Shown piece after piece: positions 44,615 to 56,611 of a stretch of DNA of 64,000 nucleotides (positions are counted from its first letter, which is position 1; each line of letters begins with the position of its first letter). Source of the stretch: Deroplatys truncata. Lineage: Eukaryota > Arthropoda > Insecta > Mantodea > Mantidae. The notes beneath the pieces are model-generated. The model was given only the letters and a program-made list of their open reading frames with translations. It searched no databases and was not told where the DNA came from. The stretch is taken from assembly GCA_030765065.1 (NCBI GenBank), contig CM060983.1:46498067-46562066 (forward strand), read 5' to 3'. Made by a program: the position numbers and the translations under genes.

Positions 44615-45483
44615 CATCTCGAGAAAATGTAATGCGTTACATGCACACGAATTTCTCTACCCATTCTTAAAAATGTATGCTTACAAAAGCTTATTGTTCT
44701 ATCTACTTCAGGCTAGTCGCGATGAACATTTTAAGATATGGTTTTATTATATATTTCCTTGTAGGTACAAGGGCAATAAGGGAATGCTGGAGGTTTAAGT
44801 GATAGTCGAATGTTTTAAGTGATGGGTTTTAAATTCCCTTCCTTTTGAAAGACCACAAAAAACAAGTAAAAAACAAACAAACAAATAAATAAGCAATTTT
44901 GCAGTTGCAGTATAAAGTATTTGATAATTCAGAGCTATAATAAAGAATAACTAAGAAACGGTTAACGCCATAAAAATTTTATTTGATATAAATTATCTGA
45001 TTTATCGAGTTATATATAATTTATGTAGTAACATTTTGTCTACCTCTTATGGTTTACGAGTTATAAAAATTCATTCAGAATGAAGACAAATTCTCAGGCT
45101 ATTCTCAAAAAATTAAAGATATGTGTTCTATTTGTCATGCAATATATCTTAAACATTTGGTAATTTAATCAAAATCTTTAGAGCCACCTTTGAGAAAATA
45201 AAAGACAACGAACATTTTTCCATGTAAAAGAGAGGTTTGTGTGGGGACTTTCTTGAAAATCTTCGTGTCGCATTCTTGAAGAAAGCTCAACTTGCATACC
45301 TAGTTATTTAAACAAGTTTTCGTTTTTTGAGTTATGCTGTTCACAGAGACAAGGACCGTTTGCTATTTTTTTGCATTCAGGAGGCCTCAAAACGTGTATT
45401 TCCACTGAAATCTCTGTATGGGATTTTTGGATGGAATGCAATATTCCCCTACTTACTATAGGTAAGCAGTAGAGAGATTAAAA
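44615..45483 (+). repeat. R1 repeat, old copy
   Basis: Diverged throughout (start near AATGCGTTACATGCACACG, end CAGTAGAGAGATTAAAAA), but it keeps CTTCGTGTCGCAT, GAGTTATGCTGTTCACAGAG and AAACGTGTATTTCC in order. No CA expansion. Confidence 0.75.
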
Positions 45484-45776
45484 AGAAGACTTGTGTGGCC
45501 TCCAAGATACCCATATTTCTCTGTTTGCAACTACTGAATAAACCTAGCTTTTCAAACGCCTCCAGTGTGTTACAAAATTCATTGGACTATATACATCGCA
45601 GGCTCGTAGATTGTCATGCCACTCATGGGACGTAATTTTCAAGAAATGAAATGTTCTCGGTGTTGCATAGGACGAAAGCCTGTCGTTATTAATCTCATAT
45701 ATGTGTTAATTTACATAAATAACATAATAAATCTTTACTATGTAGCTGTAAATAGTTGATCTGTTAAATTCAGATA
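45484..45776. other. unassigned; possible transposase scrap
   Basis: WPPRYPYFSVCNY read at about 45494 resembles the third catalytic motif region (WPPRSPDL...CDF) of Tc1/mariner transposases, but it is only 13 residues long. Confidence 0.3.
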
Positions 45777-45940
45777 ATGTTTTCACTCGTTGCTCTACGA
45801 ATTATTCTTAAAAACACTTACTTTTCTATTTACTTCTTATTGATAGAGACAAACGTTTGTAGAAATGAGTTCATTACACATTTCGTTGTAGGTATGAGGG
45901 GAATACACAACTCTGAAGCGATAGCCAAATCTTTAAAAAA
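45777..45940 (+). repeat. R1 fragment, 5' part
   Basis: TTGATAGAGACAAACGTTTG, TTTCGTTGTAGGTATGAGGGG and GAAGCGATAGCCAAATCTTT follow the R1 5' region of the diverged subfamily. It stops where the next R1 starts. Confidence 0.7.
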
Positions 45941-46623
45941 TCTCATGTGTTACACTAACATGACTTTCTCTACTCTTGTACAAACTATTTTTACAAACGC
46001 TTATTCTCCATATGCTTCATGTTAATCGAGATGTTAATCTTACTGCTAATTTTCTTGTAGATGCAAGGGGAATTGCTAGGCTTTAAGCGATAGTCAAATA
46101 TTTTAAGAGCTGGTTGCTATGTGCAGTATTCCATTCTCTTTGCATTACGAGGACAAAAAAATGAATAACGAATTTCCATTTGAGAAAAAGTATAAGTATT
46201 GGAAAATTTAAGGGAATAACCAGCAATATCTCGAAAATGGTTCACTCAACAAAATAAATGTATATGACATAAATTGTGTATTTTAACGCGATCTACATTT
46301 TCTGTGTAGTAAAATTTTGTCTATCTCTTATGGTTTACCAATTATGCAAAAGTCGTTCACAATGAAGAATACTTTTGGAGACATTCCCAGAAAATTCGAG
46401 ATATACATTTCATTTATCATGGAAATAACTTAAACATGTGATATTTTAATCAAAATCGCTAGAGCCATTTTTGAGAAAATTAAAATTTTCGAAAAATGTT
46501 CAATGTAAAGGGTAATCTGGGGTGGGGGGATTTTCTTGAAAACTCTCGTGTCGCATCTTTGGAAGATACTGAACCTAAATACCAAGTTTGGTGTTTATCC
46601 GACTGTTCGTTTGAGTTATGCTG

Positions 46624-46686
<63 letters not shown>

Positions 46687-46817
46687 ATGTTTCCAAAAAT
46701 GCTTTTTTTGGATTTAGGGGGTCTCAAAACATATATTTCCGGTGAAATCTCGGTATCGAATGTTTGGGTGGAATACAATACTTCCCCTACTTACTATACA
46801 TAGTAGAGAAAGTAAAA
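45941..46817 (+). repeat. R1 repeat, full-length, with long CA array
   Basis: Starts TCTCATGTGTTACACTAACATG and ends CATAGTAGAGAAAGTAAAAA. The CACACA position has expanded to about 57 bp (46626-46682). Confidence 0.93.
46626..46682. repeat. CA microsatellite inside R1
   Basis: Uninterrupted CA run following GCTGTT, the place where other R1 copies have CACAGACACACAC. Confidence 0.97.
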
Positions 46818-47015
46818 AATGGGTGTCTATGTAATGGTTTTGAAATTCTGCTCTTTGCATCATCACGAGAAAAATAAATAGAAATATTACTTAGAACTCG
46901 AAAAAGCATTAATTATTTCAAAAATTCAAAGCACTAACTAGAATATCTCGGAAATGGTTAATGCGGTAAAACTTTGGACACCAATAAAAATGTATGTTTG
47001 CACGAGATCTACATT

Positions 47016-47858
47016 GATTTTACTTCCTTTACCACGTAAGGAGGGAATGGTACTGCATTCAATCCAAAAATTCGATATCAAGATTTCACGCGAAATACAC
47101 GTTTTGAGGTCTTCTGAATCCAAAGAAGAGTTTTAGAAAAAGGTCATATGTGTGTCTGTGAACAGTATAACTCAAAAACGAAAAGTCGGATAAATACCAG
47201 ACTTGGTATTTAGGTTCAGCATCTTCTAAAGATGTGACATGAAGATTTTAAAGAAAATCTTCCACCCCAAAATATCCTTTACAGAAAAATTTCTCGAAAT
47301 ATTTGGTTTTCTAAAAATGGCTCTAAGGATTTTGATTAACATACTATAAAGATATTTACACGAAAAATAAAATGTATATCTCGAATTTCCTGGGAATAGT
47401 CTGTGAAGTCATCTTCATTCGGAAGGAATTTCGTATAATCTTGTATAACTGGTATGTTTTAAGTGGTAGACGAAAACGTACTAAGTAGAATGTGTGCATC
47501 TCTTTCAAACACACAATTTATTTCATTAACTTTTTTGTGGTATCAATCGTTATAATTGTTCAATTTGTTCAATACTTTGCCATTCTTTTCAAGTCCTGTC
47601 AATTTTCTGTTGTTTTCTCGCGATTGTATGGAAACAGCATGGAAATTTGAGGCCATCATATAGCGTTCAGTTCTTAAACATGTGACTATCGCTATTCCCT
47701 TTGTACTGTAACGAAATATGTAACCTAGCTATTTATACAGGAGTTTATTTCGGTTAAAATCAATCAGATAAAAAATTAACTTTCGTAAGAATAAATTGTA
47801 TAACCACTAATAGACTATAGCGGGTAGGGAAGGTTATGTGAATGTTACACATAATACG
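47016..47858 (-). repeat. R1 repeat, full-length, nested inside another R1
   Basis: Plus-strand start GATTTTACTTCCTTTACCACG and end GAATGTTACACATAATACG. It interrupts the plus-strand R1 copy, giving an inverted arrangement of homologous sequence. Confidence 0.83.
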
Positions 47859-48190
47859 TTTTGGTGTAGTAAAGGTTTGTCTATTTGTTATGGTTTAGAA
47901 GTTATACAAAATTATGTGAAAGTGATTCTGGATGAAGAGGACTTCACAGGCTATTCCTGGAAAATAAAGATATACATTTATTTGTCACTTAAATGTCTTG
48001 CTATTTTAATCAAAATAGTTAGTTAAATTTTGAGAAAATTGAAAATATCAAGTATTTTTCCACTAAAGGATATTTAGGAGTGGAGGAGATTTTATTGAAA
48101 AATCTTGTGGTTGCATCCTTGGAAGATGCTGAACTTTAATACCAAGTTTGGTATGCATCCGAATTGTGGTTTTTGAGTTATGCTGTTCAC

Positions 48191-48191
48191 A

Positions 48192-48244
<53 letters not shown>

Positions 48245-48262
48245 TCCACACGCACACACACG
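48191..48262. repeat. CA microsatellite inside R1
   Basis: About 25 CA repeats (48191-48240) and then an imperfect CACTCCACACGCACACACAC segment, at the same R1 position as the array at 46626. Confidence 0.95.
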
Positions 48263-48393
48263 GATCTTTTTATAAAACAGTTTTTTATTCAGGGATCTTA
48301 AAATGTGTATTTCCGGTGAAATCTCGATTTAGAATTTTTTGGTGGAATGGGATGCTTCTTCTGCTTAGTGTAGGTGTGTTGGAGAAAGTGAAA

Positions 48394-48879
48394 ATGAAGT
48401 TTAATTGAATAACGCTATATAAATAATAAATATCCACCCACACTGCAAACTTTACATGACACTTTTAGTTGGCACTGCTAACCAAAGCAAATGCATTACA
48501 TAAGACCTCTCCCACAGCAGCCCGGAAAAGGCTTGCAAGGAGGAGGTTCTTTTGAACTTGCAAGTGGATGCAGTCCTCACCCACTTTGAAGTTTGAATTC
48601 TCCCACTAGCACATAAAAATATCAATATGAGTGCGTGCACTTAAAGCAGTTATCGTGCTTGTTGCGGACAATATACTGTAATCACGTCAGGCGCAGTAAG
48701 AACAAATCTGAAGGCGTTCGTGAATGAGTAAGCAGGATTTAATTCCCCTTCCTTGCAAGAACCTTTCGCAATAACATGAATGTTAGATCCGCTTGCGGCC
48801 TTCACATTTCTCACGTTACGTTAAGAGGAGATGTAAAAATTGCAAAAAGATGAAATTTAAAGATTTTTTTCTATTGTGT
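48394..48879. other. unassigned sequence
   Basis: A 62-residue minus-strand ORF (48452-48640) is unidentified; no repeat ends recognised. Confidence 0.35.
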
Positions 48880-49070
48880 TATTATTGCAAAAGCCTACTC
48901 CTCTATCTACTTCATGTTAATGAGATAAACATTTGTAGAAACTATCTTATTGCTAATTTTCTTCTAGATGCACGGGGAATATGGTAGGCTTTAAGCGATA
49001 GTCAAATATTTTAAGAGCTAGTTGCTATGTGGAGTATTTCATTCTCTTTGCATGTCCAGGACATAAAAAG
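48880..49070 (+). repeat. R1 fragment, 5' part
   Basis: From about CTATCTACTTCATGTTAATG to CATGTCCAGGACATAAAAAG, then the next R1 begins. Confidence 0.82.
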
Positions 49071-49953
49071 TGTGATGTGTTACACTCACATGACTTTCTC
49101 TACTCTTGTACAAACTATTTTTACAAACGCTTATTCTCCATCTACTTCATGTTAATCGAGATAAACATTTGCAGACTCTATCTTATTGCTAATTTTCTTG
49201 TAAATGTAAGGGGAATATATATTTACAAGGGCAATATAGAAATACAGTAGCCTTTAAGCACATACATATCTCTTAATAGCTGGTTGCTAAGTGCAGCATC
49301 ATACCCTTTGCCACAGATTAATACTCTTTGCATATCCAAGACAAAAAAATGAATAACGAATTCCCATTTGAGAAAATAAGTATTGACAAATTTAAGGGAA
49401 TAACAAGCAATATCTCGAAAATGGTTCACTCAACAAAAACAATGTATATGACATAAATTGTGTATTTTAACGCGATCTACATTTTTGTGTAGTAAAATTT
49501 TGTCTGTCTCTTATGGTTTACCAGTTATGCAAAAGTCGTTCACAATGAAGAATACTTTTGGAGACATTCCCAGAAAATTCGAGTTATACATTTTATTTGT
49601 CATGAAAATATCTTAAATATATGATATTTTAATCAAACTCGTTAGAGCTATTTTTGAGAAAATTAAAATGTTCCATGTAAAGGGTAATCTGGGGTGGGGG
49701 GATTTTCTTGAAAACCTGCGTGTCGCATCTCTGGAAGATACTGAACCTAAATACCAAGTTTGGTGTTTATCCGACTGTTCGTTTCTGAGTTATGCTGTTC
49801 ACAGACAGACACACACACGGACATGTTTCCAAAAATGCTTTTTTGGATTCAGGGGGTCTCAAAACATGCATTTCTAGTGAAATCTCGGTATCGAATTTTT
49901 GGGTGGAATACAATACTTCCCCTACTTACTATACGTAGTAGAGAAAGTAAAAA
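49071..49953 (+). repeat. R1 repeat, full-length, head-to-tail with a fragment
   Basis: Starts TGTGATGTGTTACACTCACATG and ends CGTAGTAGAGAAAGTAAAAAT. It carries a roughly 50-bp extra segment near 49210-49330 (AAGGGCAATATAGAAATACA) that also occurs in the minus-strand copies at 5256 and 52100, so there are at least two recent subfamilies. Confidence 0.92.
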
Positions 49954-50473
49954 TCGTAACTACAACGGATTTTGAATTAGACAGGTAAATGCTACTGCAT
50001 CCTTTAGAGGAGGTTTTGCTGTATAAATTGATATTACTGTTATGTACGGCAGCTCATTTGTGCTCAAGCCATGTGGTTTCTTTCTTTGTAAATATGCACG
50101 AGTTTGTTTTATCCATAATGGCATTTTCTGGTAGAAATGCCCCGTTTTCTTAAACTTGAAGGTGGTTAAATTACATTTTAGGATGATAAAAACAACAGCG
50201 AAACGCTGTAATGGATCTACTTTGGTGTGAACATGCTTTTTTGAAAACATTACTGATCAATTTTATCCAATTAAGAAGATAATCCCATGTTGTTTAATAA
50301 ACAAACTTATTTCGTAAATGTAAACCGTGTACTTAGAAGTCATGCGTGTACGTCGTGTAAAAATTTGTTCATGATATGGTAATGGGCCATGAATTTAACA
50401 GATTAAAATTGGAGGGATAGGACTTCTAATCTCCCCATAATTTTCATCTTCTTCACATGTGCGTGCTTAAATT
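49954..50473. other. unassigned sequence
   Basis: I see no gene or repeat end; a 96-residue minus-strand ORF (49960-50250) is unidentified. Confidence 0.35.
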
Positions 50474-51630
50474 CAGGTGTATTCCAAAACTAAGGTCCGG
50501 TGAACAGTATTTAATGGATGTTAGGCTTGAATGAAGTTTCACACCTGCAGTGCTGTCTACAGACTCCTAAGGAACCTACCGCAATGTTGGTGTGACGCAG
50601 TAGGGGTTTGTCAGTCGGTGAGAGCAGATCATAATGGCCGCGACAATCGTAGATTCCAGCATTTTGGAGTGCGCGGTGTGATTAGAGTTTTGTTGGCAAA
50701 AGGATCTCAGCTGCGGTCATACATCGTGAGTTATGCCTCATGTATAGACCTGATATGAGTGACAGGTTCGACACTGGTGTCGAGAATTTCAAATTGGCTG
50801 CGCAAATGTGTAAGATGTTGCTCGAAATTCACTTTACAGGATTGTCACTGAACAGCTTGGTTATCGGGTACCAGAACTGCTCACCGGCCAGCACAAAGAG
50901 CAACGAATCGTAGTACACGACAGTTTTTGTAGCGTTATAGACAAGATGGAGATGGTTTGTTTTCCCACATTGTTAGGGGCGATGAGACATGGATAGCGTA
51001 CACCAACGCAGAATCGAAAGTCAATGCAGTGGCGCCGTTCCGTGTAAGCAATCGCCGTATACGAATCGCAAAATGATGGCTACCGTGTTTTGGGGCGAAA
51101 AGGACTCCTTTTGATTGATTTCATGGACCATGGATCAACAATTACAGCTGACATGTACTGTGCAACGCTTAGGAAACTGAGACGTGCGATCCACAATCGA
51201 CGCCGCGGGAAACTGTCGTCTGGCATCATCCTCCTGCACGTCAACGCACGCCCGCACAGCGCTGCCAAAACCAAGCAGAAGATTCAAGAGTTTCGTTGGG
51301 AACTCTTTGATCACTCTCCGTACAGTCCCGACCTGGCACCAGCCAGGCGACTATTTCCTCTTCTTGCATTTGGTACGGTGGTTGGTTGGACAACGATTTC
51401 AAACCGACAATGAACTCAAGACGAGCGTTACCAACTGGTTCAAGTCCCAGGCGGCAGGCTTCTATGCCAGAGAGGTTAAAGAAGCTGGTGCAGCGTTACA
51501 GCAAGTGTATAGATGTGAAAGGCGATTATGTGGAAAAGTAAAGTATATATGTAGGCACATATTACTGTCAATAAAAACCTTGATGTTATTATTATGACCA
51601 AAGGGACCTTAGCTTTGGAATACACCTCGT
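50474..51630 (+). mobile_element. mariner-like element, both ends present
   Basis: Left AGGTGTATTCCAAAACTAAG + GTCC at 50475; right GGACCTTAGCTTTGGAATAC + ACCTCG ending 51630, followed by TA. The inverted repeat is about 26 bp with mismatches. The left TA is mutated. Length is about 1157 bp. Confidence 0.85.
50533..51540 (+). pseudogene. mariner transposase pseudogene
   Basis: The N-terminal half is heavily damaged. The first catalytic region is GDETWIAYTNAESKVNA (about 50980), then MMATVFWGEK and FMDHGSTITADMYCATLRKL (51090-51180). The second catalytic motif reads LHVNARPHSA: the expected Asp is Val (about 51237). The third reads YSPDLAP, then a frame change to GDYFLFLHLVRWLVGQRFQT and SQAAGFYAREVKEAG to about 51540. 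Frameshifts, stops and loss of a catalytic residue make it inactive. Confidence 0.87.
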
Positions 51631-51632
51631 AA

Positions 51633-52099
51633 ATTCACTGTCAGTAAGTGTCTTTCATTTTAGTTTATATGCGTTATGGAAAACAAACCAAATTATTGGG
51701 GTACTATGTTTTACCATTTCAGTTAGAGAAATGAAAAAAAAACTCGTTTTAAAAACAATTTTATTTGATATTACTTCTCTGAATTTACCAGAATGTGCAC
51801 CCAAATATAAATAGCTTCCACTACAATTACAAGGTATTGCATTTCCTAAAGCTTTTTTTTATGCTTCAAGGAAAAGGCAACGAATTGACAGTTTTGTCTT
51901 CAAAATTTATCCAGCTATCTCCTTCTGGGTGTGATCACAAACACACTATCTTTTGGATTGTATTTCCATATTTATTTACTAGTTTTATATCTCGCATTTT
52001 TGCCATGTATTCCTTTAGCGACATTTAAAATCTCTTAGTCTGTTGTACAGATTAAAGGACTGTAATGTTTTTTAATTTTAGGTTTTTTATATAACAAGT
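51633..52099. other. unassigned AT-rich sequence
   Basis: A 77-residue ORF at 51795-52028 is unidentified. No repeat ends seen. Confidence 0.35.
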
Positions 52100-53018
52100 T
52101 TTACTTTCTCTCCTACGTACAGTAAGTAGGGGAAGTATTGTATTCCACCCAAAAATTCGATACCCAGATTTCACAGGAAATACATGTTTTGAGATCCCCT
52201 GAATCCAAAAAAAGCATTTTTGGAAACATGTCCGTCTGTGTGTCTGTCTGTCTGTCTGTGTGTCTGTGTGTGTGTCTTTGAACAGCATAACTCATAAACG
52301 AACAGTCGGATAAACACCAAACTTGGTATTTAGGTTCAGTATTTTCCAGAGATGCAACACGTAGGTTTTCAAGAAAATCCCCCCACCCCAGACTACCCTG
52401 TACATGGAAATTTTTCGAAAATTTTAATTTTCTCAAAAATGGCTCTAACGATTTTGATTAAAATATCGAATGTTTAAGATATTTTCATGACAAATAAAAT
52501 GTATATCTCGAATTTTCTGGAAATGTCTCCAAAAGAATTCTTCATTGTGAACAACTTTTGCATAACTGGTAAACCATAAGAGATAGACAAAAGTTTACTG
52601 CACAAAAGTGTGGATCGCGTTAAAATACACAATCTATGTCATATACATTTTTTTGTTCAGTGAACCATTTTCGAGATATTGCTTGTTATTCCCTTAAATT
52701 TTTCAATACTTATTTTCTCAAATGGGAATTCATTATTCATTTTTTTTGTCTTGGATATGCAAAGAGTATTAATCTGTGGCAAAGGGAATGGCGCTGCACC
52801 TAGTAACCAGCTATTAAGAGATATGTATTTGCTTAAAAGCTACTGTATTTATATATTGCCCTTGTAAACATATTTCGCCTTACATCTACAAGGAAATTAG
52901 CAATAAGATAGAGTCTGCAAATGTTTATCTTGATTAACATGAAGTAGATGGAGAATAAGCGTTTGTAGAAATAGTTTGTACAAGAGTAGAGAAAGTCATG
53001 TGAGTGAAACACATCAGG
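52100..53018 (-). repeat. R1 repeat, full-length
   Basis: Plus-strand TTTTACTTTCTCTCCTACGT at 52100 to GTGAAACACATCAGG at 53018. The microsatellite position is a GTCTGTCTGTCTGTGTGTC tetranucleotide-like run. Confidence 0.92.
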
Positions 53019-54712
53019 TTTTTTACATTCCCTACCACTTACCTATATTAAGTGCAGGACGTAATTGTGCTGCACCCAGAAATTCTATATCGTGTGTAGA
53101 GCAGAACTAAAGAACCAACAGTTACACAAGTACCAAAATTGGTTTTCAAGTTCAGCATCTTCCAAGAAAGGGGCAGATAATTTTCGAGAAAATCCCCTCA
53201 CTCGAAGTTACGCTTTACACCCAAAATTTTACTTTAGTTTTAATGTTCTCACAAATTCTCGTGGGCTATTTTAAATAAAATATCATGTGTTTAAGGTTTT
53301 TGTATGACAAATAAAATGTATGTCTTGAACTTTCTGCAAATAGTCTGTGAGGTCCTCTTCATTCTGAATGAATTCTGTATACTTCGTGTACCTGTAAATC
53401 TTAGGGGACAAAGTTTGTTACAGAAAAAATGCAAATGCAGATTGCGTTAGAACACACACACTTTCTCATAATATTTTGTTGTATTAAGCATTTCCGAGAT
53501 ATTCTTTGTTATTGGTTTGAATTTGAGGCAGTATTTTTAACAGTTAAATAATTTAAGTCTAATTATATACTATATAAATTAAATAAACGCCCGCATTAAG
53601 GCAATATGTGTCTGTAACAATATATAAAAAGTATATTACAGTCATTATAAATGTTTATATTAGTGTATCCATGTTTAATAATGTTATGTGAATGTATTAC
53701 GTAATTTAATAATGTAGGAGCTGTGAGAATAATAGGTTTAAAGTTGCTAACAATGAGGTAACCTTGAGGCAATAAAGAGTTTGAGACTTTAATAATGCTA
53801 CTTGTGATTCTTGGAAGCAATAATGTAATTTATGTAACAGTTTATAAATTAGCCAACCAGAACAACCAGAAAAAGCTTTAGTTAAATGAAGGTATTCTAT
53901 TGGACTAGGATTAGCCAATCAGAAACTAAAAAGAAGCAAAATTTAAAAATTCAGAAGTCATTTACTAGTAGACAGTGTTCCTAACCGGATGTGAGATGCG
54001 ACCTCGATGTATTTTGTGTGAGACAAAAATAGTTTACGTGTTAAAAAGTGCAAGTATTTAAAAAAAATTCGCACAGCTCTCTATATCAGTGAAGTGTTAT
54101 TTAAATCGTGTCAAGCATTAATAAAAGGAGTGAAGTAAAATTATAATCTGTGTAAGCCTACATTCTTCAGTCGCAACACAACCCTGCAAAGAGAAACATG
54201 TCTCTAACAATAATACTGACGCAGCCGAAACTATTTAAAGAAACAGTCAAATTACAAAGTTAATATTTTTAAACATTTGGGGGGGGGGAAAGGCCACCAG
54301 AAAGTACATTTGGGGCGAAGGCTACTGGAAAACGGTTTACCATACGTGCGGTTGCAACTACTTCCAAGTTCGGCTCCCCAACAATTGAAGTACAATACAA
54401 CTCCTTCAATACAATCTACCCAAAGCGTGGTGCAAATAACGTAAAGATACTATCTACTTCAAATTTTGAAATCAGACGCTGTCACCTTCAGTTGTTTCTC
54501 ATGATGCCATGCGAAGAGTGGAATTTAAAAGCCAGAATATATGTGGCGATTGTAAACATTTGAGTACCGTTTCAGTCTGCCGTATCTCACTTGTACCTAC
54601 ATTGAATGTGTAATAAAATCACTTCTTTAAACGTTTATTACATTTACATGAATTAGATCGAAAGTAAGCTTTTGTAAGAACAGTTTGTAGAAGAGAGATA
54701 AAAATAAAGGGT
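53019..54712 (-). repeat. R1 repeat, old copy, split by R3
   Basis: R1 blocks run 53019-53523 (TTTTTTACATTCCCTACCAC to TTATTGGTTTGAATT) and 54462-54712 (AATTTTGAAATC, CACCTTCAGTTGTTTCTCATG, to GTTTGTAGAAGAGAGATAAA). It is head-to-tail with the previous copy in the minus orientation. Confidence 0.8.
53524..54461 (+). repeat. R3 repeat, LTR-like, with 4-bp target duplication
   Basis: TGAGGCAGTATTTTTAACAG to CTATCTACTTCA, flanked by AATT at 53520-53523 and 54462-54465. 938 bp. Same CCAAT, AATAAAAGG and late G-run features as the other copies; the primer-site-like segment is partly deleted (CCCAAAGCGTGGTGC). Confidence 0.9.
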
Positions 54713-54725
54713 GTGGGGTAGAAAA

Positions 54726-54990
54726 CTGAGCGGAATGGCTCAGGCGGTAACATCTGTTCGGGAGGTCCTGGGTTCAAATCCCGGTGGCCGCCCACTCTGA
54801 CCATGGGGTTTTTCGTGGTTTTACTCTAGTGCCTAGGCGAATGCTGGGGTGGTGTATTCTACCCTATTTCTCCTTTCCCTCATTTTCTATAATTACATCT
54901 CTCTCCCTTCCATCTTTCAGGCAGTGTCTTCAGGTTCCTTAGTGCGGCTAGTGTCGGGCAGATGACACGGTTGCTGCGATTTGTACAAGA
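54726..54990 (+). mobile_element. SINE-D, tRNA-derived
   Basis: The head GAGCGGAATGGCTCAGGCGG and perfect B box GGTTCAAATCCC resemble the SINE-B head. The body differs: CATGGGGTTTTTCGTGGTTT, then GCGAATGCTGGGGTGG, a body common in insect SINEs. The 3' end is not placed with certainty (GTGTCGGGCAGATGAC near 54960). Confidence 0.7.
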
Positions 54991-55888
54991 TTTTTTCCAC
55001 GTAAATCACTAGGGTACGTTGGACCGCTTGCCAGGGTCGCTTTAACGCCCTCTTGCGGGGTTCTGCGCCTCTTCTGGTGCCGGCGGGTGTTTCCACTTGG
55101 AAATGTTGGTGACTTTCGTACGTCTCTGTAGACCGGCGACCTCCTGCGGCTCCTTCACTTCATCCGTGCCTCACGAGAGGTGTAGACACAATAGTTCTGG
55201 TTGCTTGCAGTGACCGAGGTGTTCCCCTCCGGTAAATACCTCCTACCTCATGGGGTACAAAAAGTAAGACTTTTCCTAAATTGTGGATGAGATTATCAAG
55301 AACAAAGTAATGACCATTTTATTTTTGTGTGTGGACTTTATCTGCAGCAAAGTGTTTTGAGTTATTCTTTAAAATTTTAGGAAATATGTGCAGCTGTATG
55401 CACTTGTCTTATCATACCAAAACGTACCCACCAGGTTTAATAATTTTAACATCACTAGAGAGGAAACTCGCTTGGAAAGTGGGCCATATTTTCGAAAGTG
55501 CATGTAGCAATGTCTTATTGCGGTTGCTCATTGTCCACATCGATCTGAATAACATTGGTGTTACGGCATTGTAAAGTTGCACATACACATACTTCAATTA
55601 TTTAGCGTCTTATCTTCACGCGAGCACGCCACCTTGGCAGCGGGAGCCTTGATAGAAGTCATACAAATGCAAATAGTGTGGACCCGTAGTTGGGGAATCT
55701 TACTGCAGCGCCAATTTTCAGCTTTTAAATTGTAACGAACAACGATTCACTGAGCTGCTACGCTCTCACTTTAGAACTTCTTCCCCACGGACGCAATAGC
55801 AACAACGGAAAGAAGTGGAGTGTGAAGAAAAAAACGATATCACCCACCTCATGTTAACTTCTGACTGCGACCTTGAACTTGCCGTATT
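54991..55888. other. unassigned, GC-richer than surroundings
   Basis: About 55020-55250 is notably GC-rich for this window (CTTCTGGTGCCGGCGGGTG) without a recognised ORF; it could be the body of a further retroelement. Otherwise nothing. Confidence 0.35.
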
Positions 55889-56050
55889 TATTACTTTCTC
55901 TATCGGTTACTTATGTTAGACAGAGGAAGTATTTTATTCTATCCACAGACTAGCTATTGAGATTTGGCCAGAATTACCTGTTTTGAGGTCCCAAGGACAC
56001 TTCTCAGAAAACAAGCGCGCGGTAGTATGCGAACAGCGTAAACTATGTTA
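55889..56050 (-). repeat. R1 fragment, 3' end
   Basis: TTACTTTCTCTATCGGTTAC to GCGAACAGCGTAAACTATG, with GAGGAAGTATTTTATTC and CTGTTTTGAGGTCCC between. Old copy. Confidence 0.65.
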
Positions 56051-56199
56051 ATTATAGCAATTTACGGTGTAAGAGATTGAAATAATGTAACAGTGAGAAT
56101 ACAGTTATTCTGAAATGCACTTTATTTATCACTTAGGCACACAGCGTAGCACAAACATTACAATTGAGTCACTTTTGGTACATACTCGGAACACAACAC

Positions 56200-56611
56200 A
56201 ACTGATCCGTCGAATCAAAACTGAACTTTGAATCACGACTCACAATTGAACTGTTGGGTCACGACTCACAATTGAACTGTTGCGTCACGACTCACAATTG
56301 AACTGATGAACAACACAATTGATCTATTGAGTCACGACTCACAATTGATCCATTGAGTCAAGACTGACATCTGAACTGTTGAGTCACGACTGACAACTGA
56401 ACTGTTGAGTCACGACTGACAACTGAACTGTTGAGTCACGACTGACAACTGAACTGTTGAGTCACGACTCACAGTTGAACTTTTGAATTACGAATCACAG
56501 TTGAACTGTTGAATTACGAATCACAGTTGAACGGTTGAGTCATAACTCGCAACTAAACTGTTGATTCTCGACTCACAATTGAACTGTTGAGTCACAACTC
56601 ACAACTAAACT
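56200..56611. repeat. 26-bp minisatellite, about 16 units
   Basis: The unit is AACTGTTGAGTCACGACTGA + CAACTG (26 bp), confirmed by starts at 56374, 56400, 56426 and 56452. Many units contain TGAGTCACGACTCA, a near-palindrome with a TGAGTCA (AP-1-like) core. One unit is disrupted at about 56302 (GATGAACAACACAATTG). No stop-free frame of note, so non-coding. Confidence 0.95.

Larger units (their letters stand above)
46830..48393 (+). repeat. R1 repeat, old copy, split by an inverted R1
   Basis: Parts 46830-47015 and 47859-48393 join within the block ACGAGATCTACATT|TTTTGGTGTAGTAAAG, which is continuous in other R1 copies (for example 61630-61650). It ends GGAGAAAGTGAAAAT. The CA array is at 48191-48240. 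Confidence 0.82.

Noticed and set aside
46480..46803. Cys-Val or His-Thr repeat proteins
   Set aside because: Translations of the CA/GT microsatellite.
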